Shown: positions 19,076-25,882 of the stretch, piece after piece
How the letters are laid out: each line of letters opens with the position of its first letter
Position numbering within the stretch: the stretch's first letter is position 1
NCBI RefSeq assembly: GCF_003574475.2
Contig: NZ_QLIS02000003.1
Location: forward strand, 353,166 to 417,165
Source: Pseudofrancisella aestuarii
GTDB taxonomy: Bacteria; Pseudomonadota; Gammaproteobacteria; Francisellales; Francisellaceae
Length of the DNA stretch: 64,000 nt
Direction: 5' to 3'
The notes under the pieces: generated by a model
Told to the model about the DNA's origin: nothing
The model's input: the letters and a program-made list of their open reading frames with translations, nothing else
Database searches by the model: none
Program-made: the position numbers and the translations under genes

Positions 19076-19239
19076 AAAACTCATGTATATTGGCGTTTGA
19101 TTTCCTTTTATTATAAGACGCCAAAACTCATGTATATTGACACTTAATCTCCCTTTATTATAGTGTGTTAAAACCCTTTCCAAAACCTTACCATATTAAA
19201 ATTAATCTGCATTTATTTTCACTTACTTATAAGACGCAG
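19076..19239. repeat. Tandem hairpin units near the left island end
   Basis: AAAACTCATGTATATTG occurs at 19076-19092 and 19123-19139, a 47-bp period. Each is followed by a hairpin with a similar loop rich in TTTATTATAAG but a different stem: GGCGT/ACGCC (19092-19096 and 19118-19122), then ACACT/AGTGT (19140-19144 and 19162-19166). A related third unit has CTGC/GCAG (19207-19210 and 19236-19239). Stems vary while pairing is kept, which suggests a selected structure. It lies directly downstream of terS on the minus strand. It may be a packaging site, a terminator cluster, or a regulatory RNA. Confidence 0.55.
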
Positions 19240-19264
19240 AAACCCTAATGGTAATCTAATGGTA

Positions 19265-19699
19265 TTAAATATCTTTTTGGGGTACTTCATTCCAGCCTAT
19301 AACTGTTTCACGAGCATACTTTACTGCTTGTATATCATTTTCTTCTTGATAATCCACTTGTAAGCCAGCTTGTCTTTTATCCCATTGTTTAAGTTTAGCT
19401 ACTGTATTTATTGCCTGTATCTTTTCAGTCATAGTACTACTTTTACTATCAATAATATCATCTAGCTTATCTAAGTATTTTTGCCTAGTATTAAATACTC
19501 CTAGCATCTCTCTTTGTTGTACACTTTCTATAAATGCTAAAACTTTCTCATTCTTCATCAATAAACTGGCTTCATTATTGATAGTAGACTTCTTCATTTT
19601 ACTAGTATCATATACCTGTTCGTAAGCATAAGTATAATCATGTCCTTGCAACACCCACTTACAAAATTCTAATTGCTTAGCTGTTAGATCTGTTTTCAT
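19265..19699 (-). CDS. Phage small terminase subunit (TerS, Terminase_2-like)
   Basis: A 144-residue protein whose N-terminus reads LTAKQLEFCKWVLQGHDYTYAY, then STINNEASLLMKNEKVLAFIE, matching the small terminase helix-turn-helix pattern (LT.KQ..F...YL....T.AY, then asrLL.n..V). Small terminases recognise the packaging site of phage DNA and hand it to the large subunit. No large terminase, portal or capsid gene is present in the island, so the gene could redirect a helper phage's packaging, as in TerS-encoding phage-inducible islands (inference). It starts where the 61-residue gene ends (1-bp overlap), as the last gene of a leftward cluster. Confidence 0.8.
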   Translation of the reverse strand: MKTDLTAKQLEFCKWVLQGHDYTYAYEQVYDTSKMKKSTINNEASLLMKNEKVLAFIESVQQREMLGVFNTRQKYLDKLDDIIDSKSSTMTEKIQAINTVAKLKQWDKRQAGLQVDYQEENDIQAVKYARETVIGWNEVPQKDI

Positions 19700-19884
19700 T
19701 ATTCATCATCTCCACTATCTATATAGAGCTTTACTTTCTTACCTGTAGCATGGCTAAGATTTTTAATGTTTATTATGCAGTCTTTAGTAGAGTTCTTACT
19801 CAGATTAAGGAAATGGTTATTAAATAATTCTACTGATTGCTCTAGCATTTTATTAGCTAACTCAATCTTCTTTTCCTCTGTCAT
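19699..19884 (-). CDS. Small island protein of unknown function, upstream of terS
   Basis: A 61-residue acidic-ended helical protein (MTEEKKIELANKMLEQ start, DSGDDE end). No family recognised. It touches terS by one base and follows the ribbon-helix-helix gene by 8 bp, so translation is probably coupled in one operon. A role with TerS or in regulation is only suggested by position. Confidence 0.55.
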   Translation of the reverse strand: MTEEKKIELANKMLEQSVELFNNHFLNLSKNSTKDCIINIKNLSHATGKKVKLYIDSGDDE

Positions 19885-19892
19885 ACTTCCAC

Positions 19893-20072
19893 CTACATAA
19901 AGTTAATAAGATTTCTATTAAACCTAAAGATCAATGACTTAATAAGTGTTGCATAAGGTATGCCATTCTCTTTGGATATATTCTTTAATTGTTGTAGTTC
20001 GTTTTCATCAATTCTTAGAGTTATTGGAACTGTCTTAGTCTTAAAGTCTAAATTATGATTTTGTTCTCTCAT
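19893..20072 (-). CDS. Small ribbon-helix-helix (CopG/BrnA-antitoxin-like) DNA-binding protein
   Basis: A 59-residue reading frame with ATG at 20072 and TAG at 19893-19895. The core VPITLRIDENELQQLK, followed by ISKENGIPYATLIKSLI, is the beta strand plus two helices of a ribbon-helix-helix dimer, closest to antitoxins of the CopG/BrnA type whose second helix has GIPYQTLI. Its start overlaps the previous gene's stop as ATGA. No obvious toxin partner lies beside it, so it is more likely a transcriptional regulator of the terS-side operon than half of a toxin pair. Confidence 0.7.
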   Translation of the reverse strand: MREQNHNLDFKTKTVPITLRIDENELQQLKNISKENGIPYATLIKSLIFRFNRNLINFM

Positions 20073-20284
20073 CTTACTACCCCTAAATGTTGATCTATCA
20101 ATTTACCATTAGATACTTTATATCTAGCTCCAGTTCTTGAGTCTCCAAATATATAAGTATTGTCATCTGTCTTTACTACATATTTAGACTTCTCAAACCA
20201 GTTATATAAAGCTATTCTTTGAGTCTCTGCATTAGTAGGTAGTTGATAACCATTCTCCCATGCAATTTGTCTAATATTACCCAT
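20069..20284 (-). CDS. Island protein of unknown function (71 residues)
   Basis: The ATG at 20284 is preferred because AGGGG lies 7 bases upstream; an ATG at 20341 would add 19 residues. The protein begins MGNIRQIAWENGYQL and contains a compact, mostly polar fold; no family recognised. Its stop overlaps the start of the ribbon-helix-helix gene (ATGA), making it the first gene of a four-gene leftward operon ending in terS. Its promoter should lie in 20285-20460, where one copy of a three-copy repeat also sits. Confidence 0.5.
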   Translation of the reverse strand: MGNIRQIAWENGYQLPTNAETQRIALYNWFEKSKYVVKTDDNTYIFGDSRTGARYKVSNGKLIDQHLGVVR

Positions 20285-20344
20285 ATTAACCCCTATATTT
20301 AGTGTATGGCTGTGTATAGTTTGTGGTATTAAACATTCCATATA

Positions 20345-20380
20345 GGTAATTATATGTGATATGAATTTAGTGGGATTTTT
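20345..20380. repeat. Copy 1 of a three-copy island repeat
   Basis: Begins GGTAATTATATGTGATATG and ends TTTAGTGGGATTTTT. It resembles copies at 20797-20833 and 21068-21104, which share TAATTATATAA and GGTGGGATTTTGAG. This copy is the most diverged and lies in the promoter region between the divergent genes at 20284 and 20470. Confidence 0.4.
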
Positions 20381-20469
20381 GTCTCTATAGTATTAGAAAT
20401 GGTAGAAAAATCTTACTTTCAATATACGTAATATAATTTATTTATATTCATTTATATTAAGGTTATAAA

Positions 20470-20736
20470 ATGTTTGGTTTAGATACTTTACTTTATTCAC
20501 TTGCATTTGCTTTTGTTACAGCGGCAATATCGTCTGTTATAAATAAGAGAAATACGAGAAAAGCAAAAGCTGCGGAGTCTATAGAGCAGGATTCTATACC
20601 TAAAGCTAACGTTTTAGATCCTATAGGCGTGGTTTTTGGAACTGTAAAGATTAGAGATGCTAATACTATAACAAGTGGCAATTTTAGATCAGAGGAAAAG
20701 ATTGAAACTAGTGGTGGTAAAAAGGGAGGTAAGTAG
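20470..20736 (+). CDS. Small protein resembling the N-terminus of phage tail-tip proteins
   Basis: An 88-residue protein on the opposite strand to most of the island. A hydrophobic N-terminus (about residues 5-24) is followed by a charged linker and then PIGVVFGTVKIRDANT and a lysine/glycine-rich tail, SGGKKGGK. The stretch PI.VVFGTV.I...N is reminiscent of virion/tail-associated proteins of lambda-like and related phages, where it lies near the N-terminus of a much longer protein. Here the protein ends after it. It could be a truncated tail gene or an island protein that interferes with helper tails. The similarity is from memory and needs a search. An AAGG lies 7 bases before the ATG. Confidence 0.5.
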   Translation: MFGLDTLLYSLAFAFVTAAISSVINKRNTRKAKAAESIEQDSIPKANVLDPIGVVFGTVKIRDANTITSGNFRSEEKIETSGGKKGGK

Positions 20737-20796
20737 TTATTTGTATTACATATAGCTTTACACAACATACAAAATGAATGTTATGTAACTTTATTT

Positions 20797-20833
20797 GTAA
20801 TTATATAATGAGCTGAATTGGTGGGATTTTGAG
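20797..20833. repeat. Copy 2 of the three-copy island repeat
   Basis: GTAATTATATAATGAG, then CTGAATTGGTGGGATTTTGAG. It is a close direct repeat of 21068-21104, the two bracketing the decayed reading frame at 20801-21052, so that stretch may be the product of a local duplication. Confidence 0.6.
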
Positions 20834-21052
20834 TAGTAAACTGACTCTTATAAGGTATGAGCAAAATGCAAATATGCGTTCTTCTATTTCAAGACTATTC
20901 ATTCTTCTTAATTGATCATTTACCTCATTGGTAAAAGCTTTTACTTGCCTTTCACTTTCATTCTCTAATGCTGTGTTTATAAGGACCTGATCTTTTACTT
21001 TATCCTTATTTTTTGTATATTGATTGCTATTAAGCGTATTACATTTTGTTAA
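20801..21052 (-). pseudogene. Probable gene fragment without a start codon
   Basis: The minus strand is open for 83 codons between a TGA at 21053-21055 and a TAA at 20801-20803, encoding a charged, coiled-coil-like segment (ALENESERQVKAFTNEV, then RRMNSLEIEERIF) but no ATG until late in the frame. Codon use looks like real coding sequence. It is probably the C-terminal part of a gene whose start was lost. The product was not recognised. The 370-bp gap 20737-21109 otherwise holds only the repeat copies. Confidence 0.45.
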
Positions 21053-21067
21053 TCATGTAATGTTAGA

Positions 21068-21104
21068 GGTAATTATATAACGAGGGGATTGGTGGGATTT
21101 TGAG
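21068..21104. repeat. Copy 3 of the three-copy island repeat
   Basis: GGTAATTATATAACGAG, then GGGATTGGTGGGATTTTGAG, lying directly after the stop of the 263-residue membrane protein gene. It differs from copy 2 by a handful of bases. Confidence 0.6.
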
Positions 21105-21109
21105 ATTTA

Positions 21110-21901
21110 TTAATACATGATATCGTTTATTCTTTTAAGATATCTCATTAATGCTTTTGTATAGATATAATTTATAGTCTTTAGATTCATATTTATAGCT
21201 ACGTTAGCTTTAAACATTTCCTTTTGATCGCCATAAGCTTCATTATAATTAATTTTATCATCATATCTTTCAGCATACTGTTTTGCTATTAAATTTAAAT
21301 CATCTATATTACTAAGATTATTAAGATCAATTAAATACTCTGTAGTCAATTTATCTAACTCATCATTAAAACCTAGCTGTTTATATAGATTAATCATTGA
21401 TTCAGAATTAATAAGTTGTACAGTTAATAAAATTGCTTGTTCCTTCATGAAACTTATAGTCTGAGTATCAAATGTATTATGAGTAATTAAGCATTTAGCC
21501 ATATTAGCTTGATTAAAACATTTATTTTTATCATCTTGTAGATTAAAGAGTTTTTGTTTTATATCAATGTTATATTGCTCAGTATAGTTCTTTTGGCTTT
21601 GCACGCCATGAAGTAATAGATCAAAAATTACCTTATTTTTTTCTATTTCTACATATTGATGATGATTCTCTTTATTTTCTTTATCAGTATATTGTTGTAT
21701 AGAGCAATATGTTACAAATATGACGAATATGCTAATTAGTAAGTTATTTTTTATTACTTTGTTAAGAACTTTTAAGTAGTTTTTGTTATTTGATTTATGA
21801 CATATATATAACGTTGGGATAGCAAAAAATATGGTAATAAATATAAGTATGTAAAAACTTATTTTAAATATCATAATAATATCGCTAATTAAGAGATACA
21901 T
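21110..21901 (-). CDS. Unknown island membrane protein
   Basis: A 263-residue protein with two N-terminal membrane helices (about residues 8-29 and 48-66) and a long soluble C-terminal part with several cysteines, predicted largely helical. No family was recognised. Its start overlaps the end of the 119-residue gene by 13 bp, so the two are probably translated together. A membrane protein coupled to a small conserved partner could be cargo such as a superinfection-exclusion or toxin-immunity module; nothing in the sequence proves this. Confidence 0.6.
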   Translation of the reverse strand: MYLLISDIIMIFKISFYILIFITIFFAIPTLYICHKSNNKNYLKVLNKVIKNNLLISIFVIFVTYCSIQQYTDKENKENHHQYVEIEKNKVIFDLLLHGVQSQKNYTEQYNIDIKQKLFNLQDDKNKCFNQANMAKCLITHNTFDTQTISFMKEQAILLTVQLINSESMINLYKQLGFNDELDKLTTEYLIDLNNLSNIDDLNLIAKQYAERYDDKINYNEAYGDQKEMFKANVAINMNLKTINYIYTKALMRYLKRINDIMY

Positions 21902-22248
21902 AAGTAAATTTCTTTTCCTATATTCTTTTGGAAATTAAATACATATCCATCTTGAGAAGGAGATATGTACCGATTCTTCTCCAAAGTAGGTCTTTTTGAT
22001 AATGGACAAGGTACATTATACTTCCAATGACCAGTAAAATACATATCTTTATTGCTGACATTAAATAAACAATCATTCTCATTAAGTTGAAATTCGTAAT
22101 TATCTTCTGATATTTCTACTCTCTTTACAATACCATTGAAGTTTTCTGGAATTTTAGAAAAATCATCTTTTTGTATAAGTTTACAATTTGAATAATCATC
22201 ACAAATAATAAAATATTCATTATTCTCTTCTATTTTAAAAATATCCAT
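21889..22248 (-). CDS. 119-residue island protein, paralogue of the gene at 18242
   Basis: A small soluble protein with DCLFNVSN and GHW...VPCPLS stretches conserved with its paralogue at 18242-18601. Conservation over the whole length despite about one third changed residues implies that the fold has been kept under selection. No domain recognised. A ribosome-binding GGGGAAAATATG precedes the start. It is coupled to the downstream 263-residue membrane protein by a 13-bp overlap, whereas the paralogue is followed by a different membrane protein of four helices, so both copies are paired with a membrane protein. Confidence 0.65.
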   Translation of the reverse strand: MDIFKIEENNEYFIICDDYSNCKLIQKDDFSKIPENFNGIVKRVEISEDNYEFQLNENDCLFNVSNKDMYFTGHWKYNVPCPLSKRPTLEKNRYISPSQDGYVFNFQKNIGKEIYLCIS

Positions 22249-22355
22249 ATTTTCCCCTGTTTAATTTTATTTGGTTTTTATATTTGAGAAGAGGATACTC
22301 CTCCTATATATTATAGCGAGATTTTCTCAGTACCTTGGTTAAAAGCTAGTTTATT

Positions 22356-22595
22356 TCATATTTCTACAATCTCCCTCAACCAACAATTAGCCCTAAACCG
22401 CCCTCTATTGTCCTTTTGATACTCTAGTGGTGTTTGGTTATAGGTTTCAAAATATATATCCCTATACTTGCTTAAAATCTCTCTTTTCTCTTTAGTAGTT
22501 TTAAAGTAGATCATTGCATTTATAAATTTGTAATCTAAAAAACTTAATTCAATATCATTTAATATTTCATCTATTAATACCTTGTTTGTAATCAT
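22356..22595 (-). CDS. Island protein of unknown function (79 residues), beside the iterons
   Basis: The ATG at 22595 has GGAG eight bases upstream; a TTG at 22601 is a poorer choice. The protein is charged and helical, with KTTKEKREILSKYRD and ending NCWLREIVEI. No family recognised. A decayed copy is found outside the island at 18704-18810. Its start codon lies inside the first TGTTCA iteron, so its expression may be affected by replication-protein binding. Confidence 0.55.
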   Translation of the reverse strand: MITNKVLIDEILNDIELSFLDYKFINAMIYFKTTKEKREILSKYRDIYFETYNQTPLEYQKDNRGRFRANCWLREIVEI

Positions 22596-22843
22596 GTTCA
22601 ATCTCCATTTAATTAATGAAACAAAGTGTTCACGCTATATCATTTTGTACACCCCTTATGAACGCATAAATGAACACCTCTGTTCATGGTTTGTTCAATA
22701 TTGTGTTCACTATTTAAAGCTGTTAAAACCTTTATTTATAAGGGTTTATATTGTAGCAACTAAACAATGTTCAATATCTGTTCACTCTCATGTTCTGCAA
22801 ATGTTCACTGTTCACGGTGTCTAGGTACAAAAAAAATGAACAC
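22595..22843. repeat. Iteron array, candidate island replication origin
   Basis: Thirteen copies of TGTTCA or near variants lie within 250 bp. Direct copies start at 22595, 22627, 22681, 22692, 22704, 22768, 22779, 22791 (TGTTCT), 22802 and 22809; inverse copies TGAAC(AC) start at 22659, 22671 and 22837. Most continue as TGTTCAC or TGTTCAATA. An AT-rich segment with an imperfect palindrome (AAACC...GGGTTT, about 22725-22747) lies in the middle without iterons. Iterons beside a RepA-like ATPase gene are the hallmark of plasmid and satellite origins. Confidence 0.8.
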
Positions 22844-22845
22844 TA

Positions 22846-24087
22846 CTATTTTTTCAAATAACTTTGTTGTTCTTTATGAGCTCTCAATACTTTATTAACT
22901 TTACCCAAACTACAGTTAACATCCTCTGCTATATCTCTTTGACTAAGTCCTTCTTCACTTAAAGAAATAATCATTTGATTTAGAGATTGTTTAGCATCGG
23001 TTATATTCCACTCTCCATTAACTAAATGTGCTTCTATACTATTAGCTTCATCACCATAGAAGTTACGATGTTTCTCATAGCTAACAATAAACCTAGCTCC
23101 TTGTTCTGATTCATAATCTCCGGGCTTACTTAACTTAATAACAGTATCTAATGTATCTTGTTTAGCACTAGAGCCTCTATTGGTACCATTCTTACCTGCA
23201 TGATCTACTACTAATACTGTCTTACCTCTAGCTCTAAGTTGTAATAGCCATTGCTGGGTGACTTTCCAGCTCTCTGCTGTGTTTTCTTTACCTGTACGAC
23301 ATAAGGTAGCTAGATTATCTAAAATAATGAAATCAGCCTCATCTGTATGTTGCTGCAATGCCTCTTGTCCTTCTATAGTTGCAAGGTCTGGCATAGCTTG
23401 TCCATTATCAGCTAAGATGTCATTACTAATGATCTGTAGGTTATCATTGGTTATACTTCCTCTAGATATAAGCCTTAATCTTTCTCTTATAGTCTGTAAG
23501 GGCATTTCCCCATCAACAAATAGTGTCTTTAATGGTTTGGTAGCTATCCAATTAAAAAAGCTTGTACCAGTCGATACAGCCCATGCAATACCTAAGCTAA
23601 CATGAGTCTTACCTACACCACGCTCTGCATATAACATAGTTAAGTCTTTCTCTTTAATAACTGGATCTAATATAGGGTTCTTTGGTCTTAAGTCCATACA
23701 ATCAAGCTCTTTCCAGCTAATAGACTTTATAGCCTCACCAGGAATAAACTCACCTATATTTTTTCTAACGTTATAAACCATCTCACCTAAAGTGAATATA
23801 TCTATAGATTGATGTATTTCTTCTATTTTCTCTTGTTGCTCTTGAGTAAACTGCTTCTTAGTTCTCTCTATAATGAAAGCATTTATCTCTTTTAAAGCAC
23901 TACTCTTTATATCATCAAACCTAGCTTGTGTTATCTTGCCTTGCTCATATAACTTAGCCTGTTTGTTTAGTCGCTCAACATTCCACTTAATAGTCTCATC
24001 TTCTGAGTACGTGGTATAATTAAGATTAAGAGTGCTAAGCAGATGTTCTACTTTATCATCCACCACTTGTGGGGTTAAATTATTCAT
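22846..24087 (-). CDS. RepA-like AAA+ ATPase (replicative helicase type, AAA_25)
   Basis: A 413-residue P-loop ATPase. A helical N-terminal region (1-140) leads into a RecA-like core with Walker A ERGVGKTH (residues 155-162), the VDGEMP strand (191-196), Walker B DFIILDNLA (252-260) and the sensor-like VLVVDHAGKN (291-300), as in RSF1010 RepA-type hexameric helicases and the helicase half of satellite replication proteins. A C-terminal helix-turn-helix (LSQRDIAEDVNCSLGKVNKV, 381-400) may bind the adjacent iterons. No separate primase domain is visible. It is probably the island's replication initiator/helicase. Confidence 0.85.
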   Translation of the reverse strand: MNNLTPQVVDDKVEHLLSTLNLNYTTYSEDETIKWNVERLNKQAKLYEQGKITQARFDDIKSSALKEINAFIIERTKKQFTQEQQEKIEEIHQSIDIFTLGEMVYNVRKNIGEFIPGEAIKSISWKELDCMDLRPKNPILDPVIKEKDLTMLYAERGVGKTHVSLGIAWAVSTGTSFFNWIATKPLKTLFVDGEMPLQTIRERLRLISRGSITNDNLQIISNDILADNGQAMPDLATIEGQEALQQHTDEADFIILDNLATLCRTGKENTAESWKVTQQWLLQLRARGKTVLVVDHAGKNGTNRGSSAKQDTLDTVIKLSKPGDYESEQGARFIVSYEKHRNFYGDEANSIEAHLVNGEWNITDAKQSLNQMIISLSEEGLSQRDIAEDVNCSLGKVNKVLRAHKEQQSYLKK

Positions 24088-24099
24088 AATGCCTACCTC

Positions 24100-24426
24100 T
24101 TAAAATACTCTAATATTCTCAAAATCTGTTACTCTAGTTCTACGAAATGCTATTGCTACGACTTCTTTAATAGCTATTTCTCTATTACTAAAATACTCAT
24201 GAATATACTTACCTATAAACTCACTATTAGAGCCTTCTTGCAGCAACACTATGTTATATTCATCATTCATATTTTTAATGACTGCGACTCTACCAGTTTG
24301 TATAGGTAGCTTAGGATCAAAGTAGACAATATCTCCTATATCTAAATTCTTTTCATGGCTAGAATTAGACATATGAATACTTCTTATTTCTAATGCGAAA
24401 GCATCTTTATTAAAATTAATTGACAT
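24100..24426 (-). CDS. S24-like (LexA/CI C-terminal fold) protein lacking catalytic residues
   Basis: A 108-residue protein whose ALEIRSIHMS, then DIGDIVYFDPKLPIQTGRVAVIKN, follows the S24 peptidase/repressor oligomerisation pattern (GDSM, then dGDivivDp..p..Gdivvv). The position of the catalytic serine is not serine (IHM in place of DSM), and there is no N-terminal helix-turn-helix, so it can be neither a normal self-cleaving repressor nor a DNA binder alone. It might modulate a helper-phage repressor. Its start overlaps the end of the 120-residue gene by 11 bp. The family call is from pattern only. Confidence 0.5.
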   Translation of the reverse strand: MSINFNKDAFALEIRSIHMSNSSHEKNLDIGDIVYFDPKLPIQTGRVAVIKNMNDEYNIVLLQEGSNSEFIGKYIHEYFSNREIAIKEVVAIAFRRTRVTDFENIRVF

Positions 24427-24778
24427 GGTTAGTTACCTCTTCTGTTTTTGTTTTCCAAAATATATCGGGGCGGTTGGAAACTAGTACAGAGCCTAGCCAT
24501 GAGTATTTACTACCGAAGTAGCTATTGTATTCCTCATGCCTCCCGATAAAACGAAAGAGTTTTACCATGTTGTGATAGATATATTGAATAACATATCTTA
24601 AATGTGCATAATAAGCCTCGCTAACGATAGATACAGCTCTAGCTATACAATCGTGGCTATTATTTAAATACACACTATCATTGCTTTTGTTAGTGGCAAT
24701 ATCACTACTCTGTATTTGGGTTTCCACGCCCTTCAACAAATGTGATAATAAAAGATTAGTAGTATTTTGTAAAGTCAT
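24416..24778 (-). CDS. Unknown island protein (120 residues)
   Basis: No family recognised. The N-terminal third is polar, then a helical part with several tyrosines (EAYYAHLRYVIQYIYHNM) and a tryptophan-rich end. Start and end overlap both neighbours (ATGA with the BRO gene, 11 bp with the S24-like gene), placing it firmly inside the leftward regulatory-replication operon alpA to repA. Confidence 0.55.
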   Translation of the reverse strand: MTLQNTTNLLLSHLLKGVETQIQSSDIATNKSNDSVYLNNSHDCIARAVSIVSEAYYAHLRYVIQYIYHNMVKLFRFIGRHEEYNSYFGSKYSWLGSVLVSNRPDIFWKTKTEEVTNHVN

Positions 24779-25530
24779 GATTGAGCTACCTCCGCAGATT
24801 CAATAACTAGAAGCTCTTTGATTTTATTTAAGAAATAGATTTGTCCTTTACCAGTTATAAGAGTCTTCTTGGTGGGAATAATTCCTTTAACCGTTTCTGT
24901 CACGCTTTCTTTAACCTCAAATAATCCTTGTTCTATATACTTCTGTTTTGGGTTGTTTTTGTCTTCACCAGATTTTATTAAATAATCATGCTTTCTTAAT
25001 AAGGCAAATAACCTGTTTCTACCTATATCAATCCCATCATTAGCTAATAGTTTTGCATAAGTATCAAAAGATATTGATTTAGCACTAGTGCCTATAGAGT
25101 TAGCAAATTCTATTAATGGTTGAGCTTGTTGTAGCTGTAATTTTGCTTCCTTATATTCAGTAAGTAGGCTAATCATAAGATCAGGATCATTAAGAGTTTT
25201 GTTAATTACATCATTGGTAGCATACAAGCCATGCTTTCTAATGTCTGGTAATACTTCGCAAGTAACCCACTGTCTAAAAGAAATAGCTTCTTTCTTGCGA
25301 GATTTTAATACAAGTGCATACATACCACTTTCATTAATGATATTAGTATTACCCTGACGCCCTAGCGAAACGCTAGCCCGTTCACCCTCTAGGACATGTT
25401 TACTTAATGCGTCTGTAGTATTTTTATATCCTAAAATATCTGTTACATCTTTAGCTATAAACCAAGGTTCACCATTTTGATTAATGGTCCTAACTTCTTT
25501 ATCTTTAAAATTAAAGTTTACTAGCTCCAT
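24775..25530 (-). CDS. BRO-N / KilA-C type phage antirepressor
   Basis: A 251-residue protein with the Bro-N domain (residues 1-110: EPWFIAKDVTDILGY, NESGMYALVLKSRK and FRQWVTCEVLPDIRKHG) and a C-terminal phage antirepressor KilAC-like domain (about 135-240). Such proteins inactivate phage repressors or bind DNA to switch phage gene expression. Here it follows the AlpA-like gene by 2 bp in one operon, so it may link the island to helper-phage induction (inference). Typical length for the two-domain family. Confidence 0.85.
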   Translation of the reverse strand: MELVNFNFKDKEVRTINQNGEPWFIAKDVTDILGYKNTTDALSKHVLEGERASVSLGRQGNTNIINESGMYALVLKSRKKEAISFRQWVTCEVLPDIRKHGLYATNDVINKTLNDPDLMISLLTEYKEAKLQLQQAQPLIEFANSIGTSAKSISFDTYAKLLANDGIDIGRNRLFALLRKHDYLIKSGEDKNNPKQKYIEQGLFEVKESVTETVKGIIPTKKTLITGKGQIYFLNKIKELLVIESAEVAQS

Positions 25531-25532
25531 AC

Positions 25533-25733
25533 CTACACCCCCATATTTCTAGCTTGTATTTTAGAATCTAGCCATGCTTCGACTTCTGTGGATATCCAGC
25601 CAGTAGTTTTAGGTGTGAGTTTTATAGGCTTAACGAAGTTACCTTCACTAACCCATCGCCAGATTGTGCTTTCAGATGTTCCTGTAAGTTCTATAACTTC
25701 ACCAATTCTCATTATTTTATATTTATTACCCAT
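25533..25733 (-). CDS. AlpA-like excisionase/transcriptional regulator
   Basis: A 66-residue winged helix protein of the AlpA/MerR-like excisionase type: IMRIGEVIELTGTSESTIWRWV is the DNA-binding helix-turn-helix, ending with a WISTEVEAWLDSK wing and helix. AlpA proteins activate integrase or excision genes in P4-like satellites and phage-inducible islands. It has a good AAGGA ribosome-binding site and leads the alpA-bro-repA operon. Two palindromes and a repeat array upstream are candidate binding sites. Confidence 0.85.
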   Translation of the reverse strand: MGNKYKIMRIGEVIELTGTSESTIWRWVSEGNFVKPIKLTPKTTGWISTEVEAWLDSKIQARNMGV

Positions 25734-25755
25734 AATTTATTCCTTGTTAACTGTA

Positions 25756-25793
25756 AACCTAGCTAGGGTTATTATTTAAAATTGTCGACAATT
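25756..25793. promoter_or_regulatory. Two palindromes upstream of the AlpA-like gene
   Basis: AATTGTCGACAATT (25780-25793) is a perfect 14-bp palindrome, and AACCTAGCTAGGGTT (25756-25770) is a near-perfect one with one extra base. Both lie 23-60 bp before the alpA start, where a promoter is expected, so they are likely operators for an island or helper-phage repressor. Confidence 0.6.
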
Positions 25794-25882
25794 AACTTTA
25801 GCATCAGCCTAAATAGTAGGATTTAGGACTATATAGGAGTTGCTGGTAGGATAAATATAAGAGCTAAACTAGAAATAAAAAA

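Noticed and set aside
19893..20072. A toxin-antitoxin pair built on the ribbon-helix-helix gene
   Set aside because: Neither neighbour looks like a BrnT, RelE, HicA or other toxin, so only a regulator is claimed.
22582..22824. An 80-codon plus-strand frame over the iteron region
   Set aside because: Its sequence is produced by the repeated TGTTCA motifs, it has no ribosome-binding site, and the region is better explained as a replication origin.
22595..22843. A CRISPR array
   Set aside because: The repeats are only 6-9 bp, occur in both orientations and at irregular spacing, and no cas genes are in the window.
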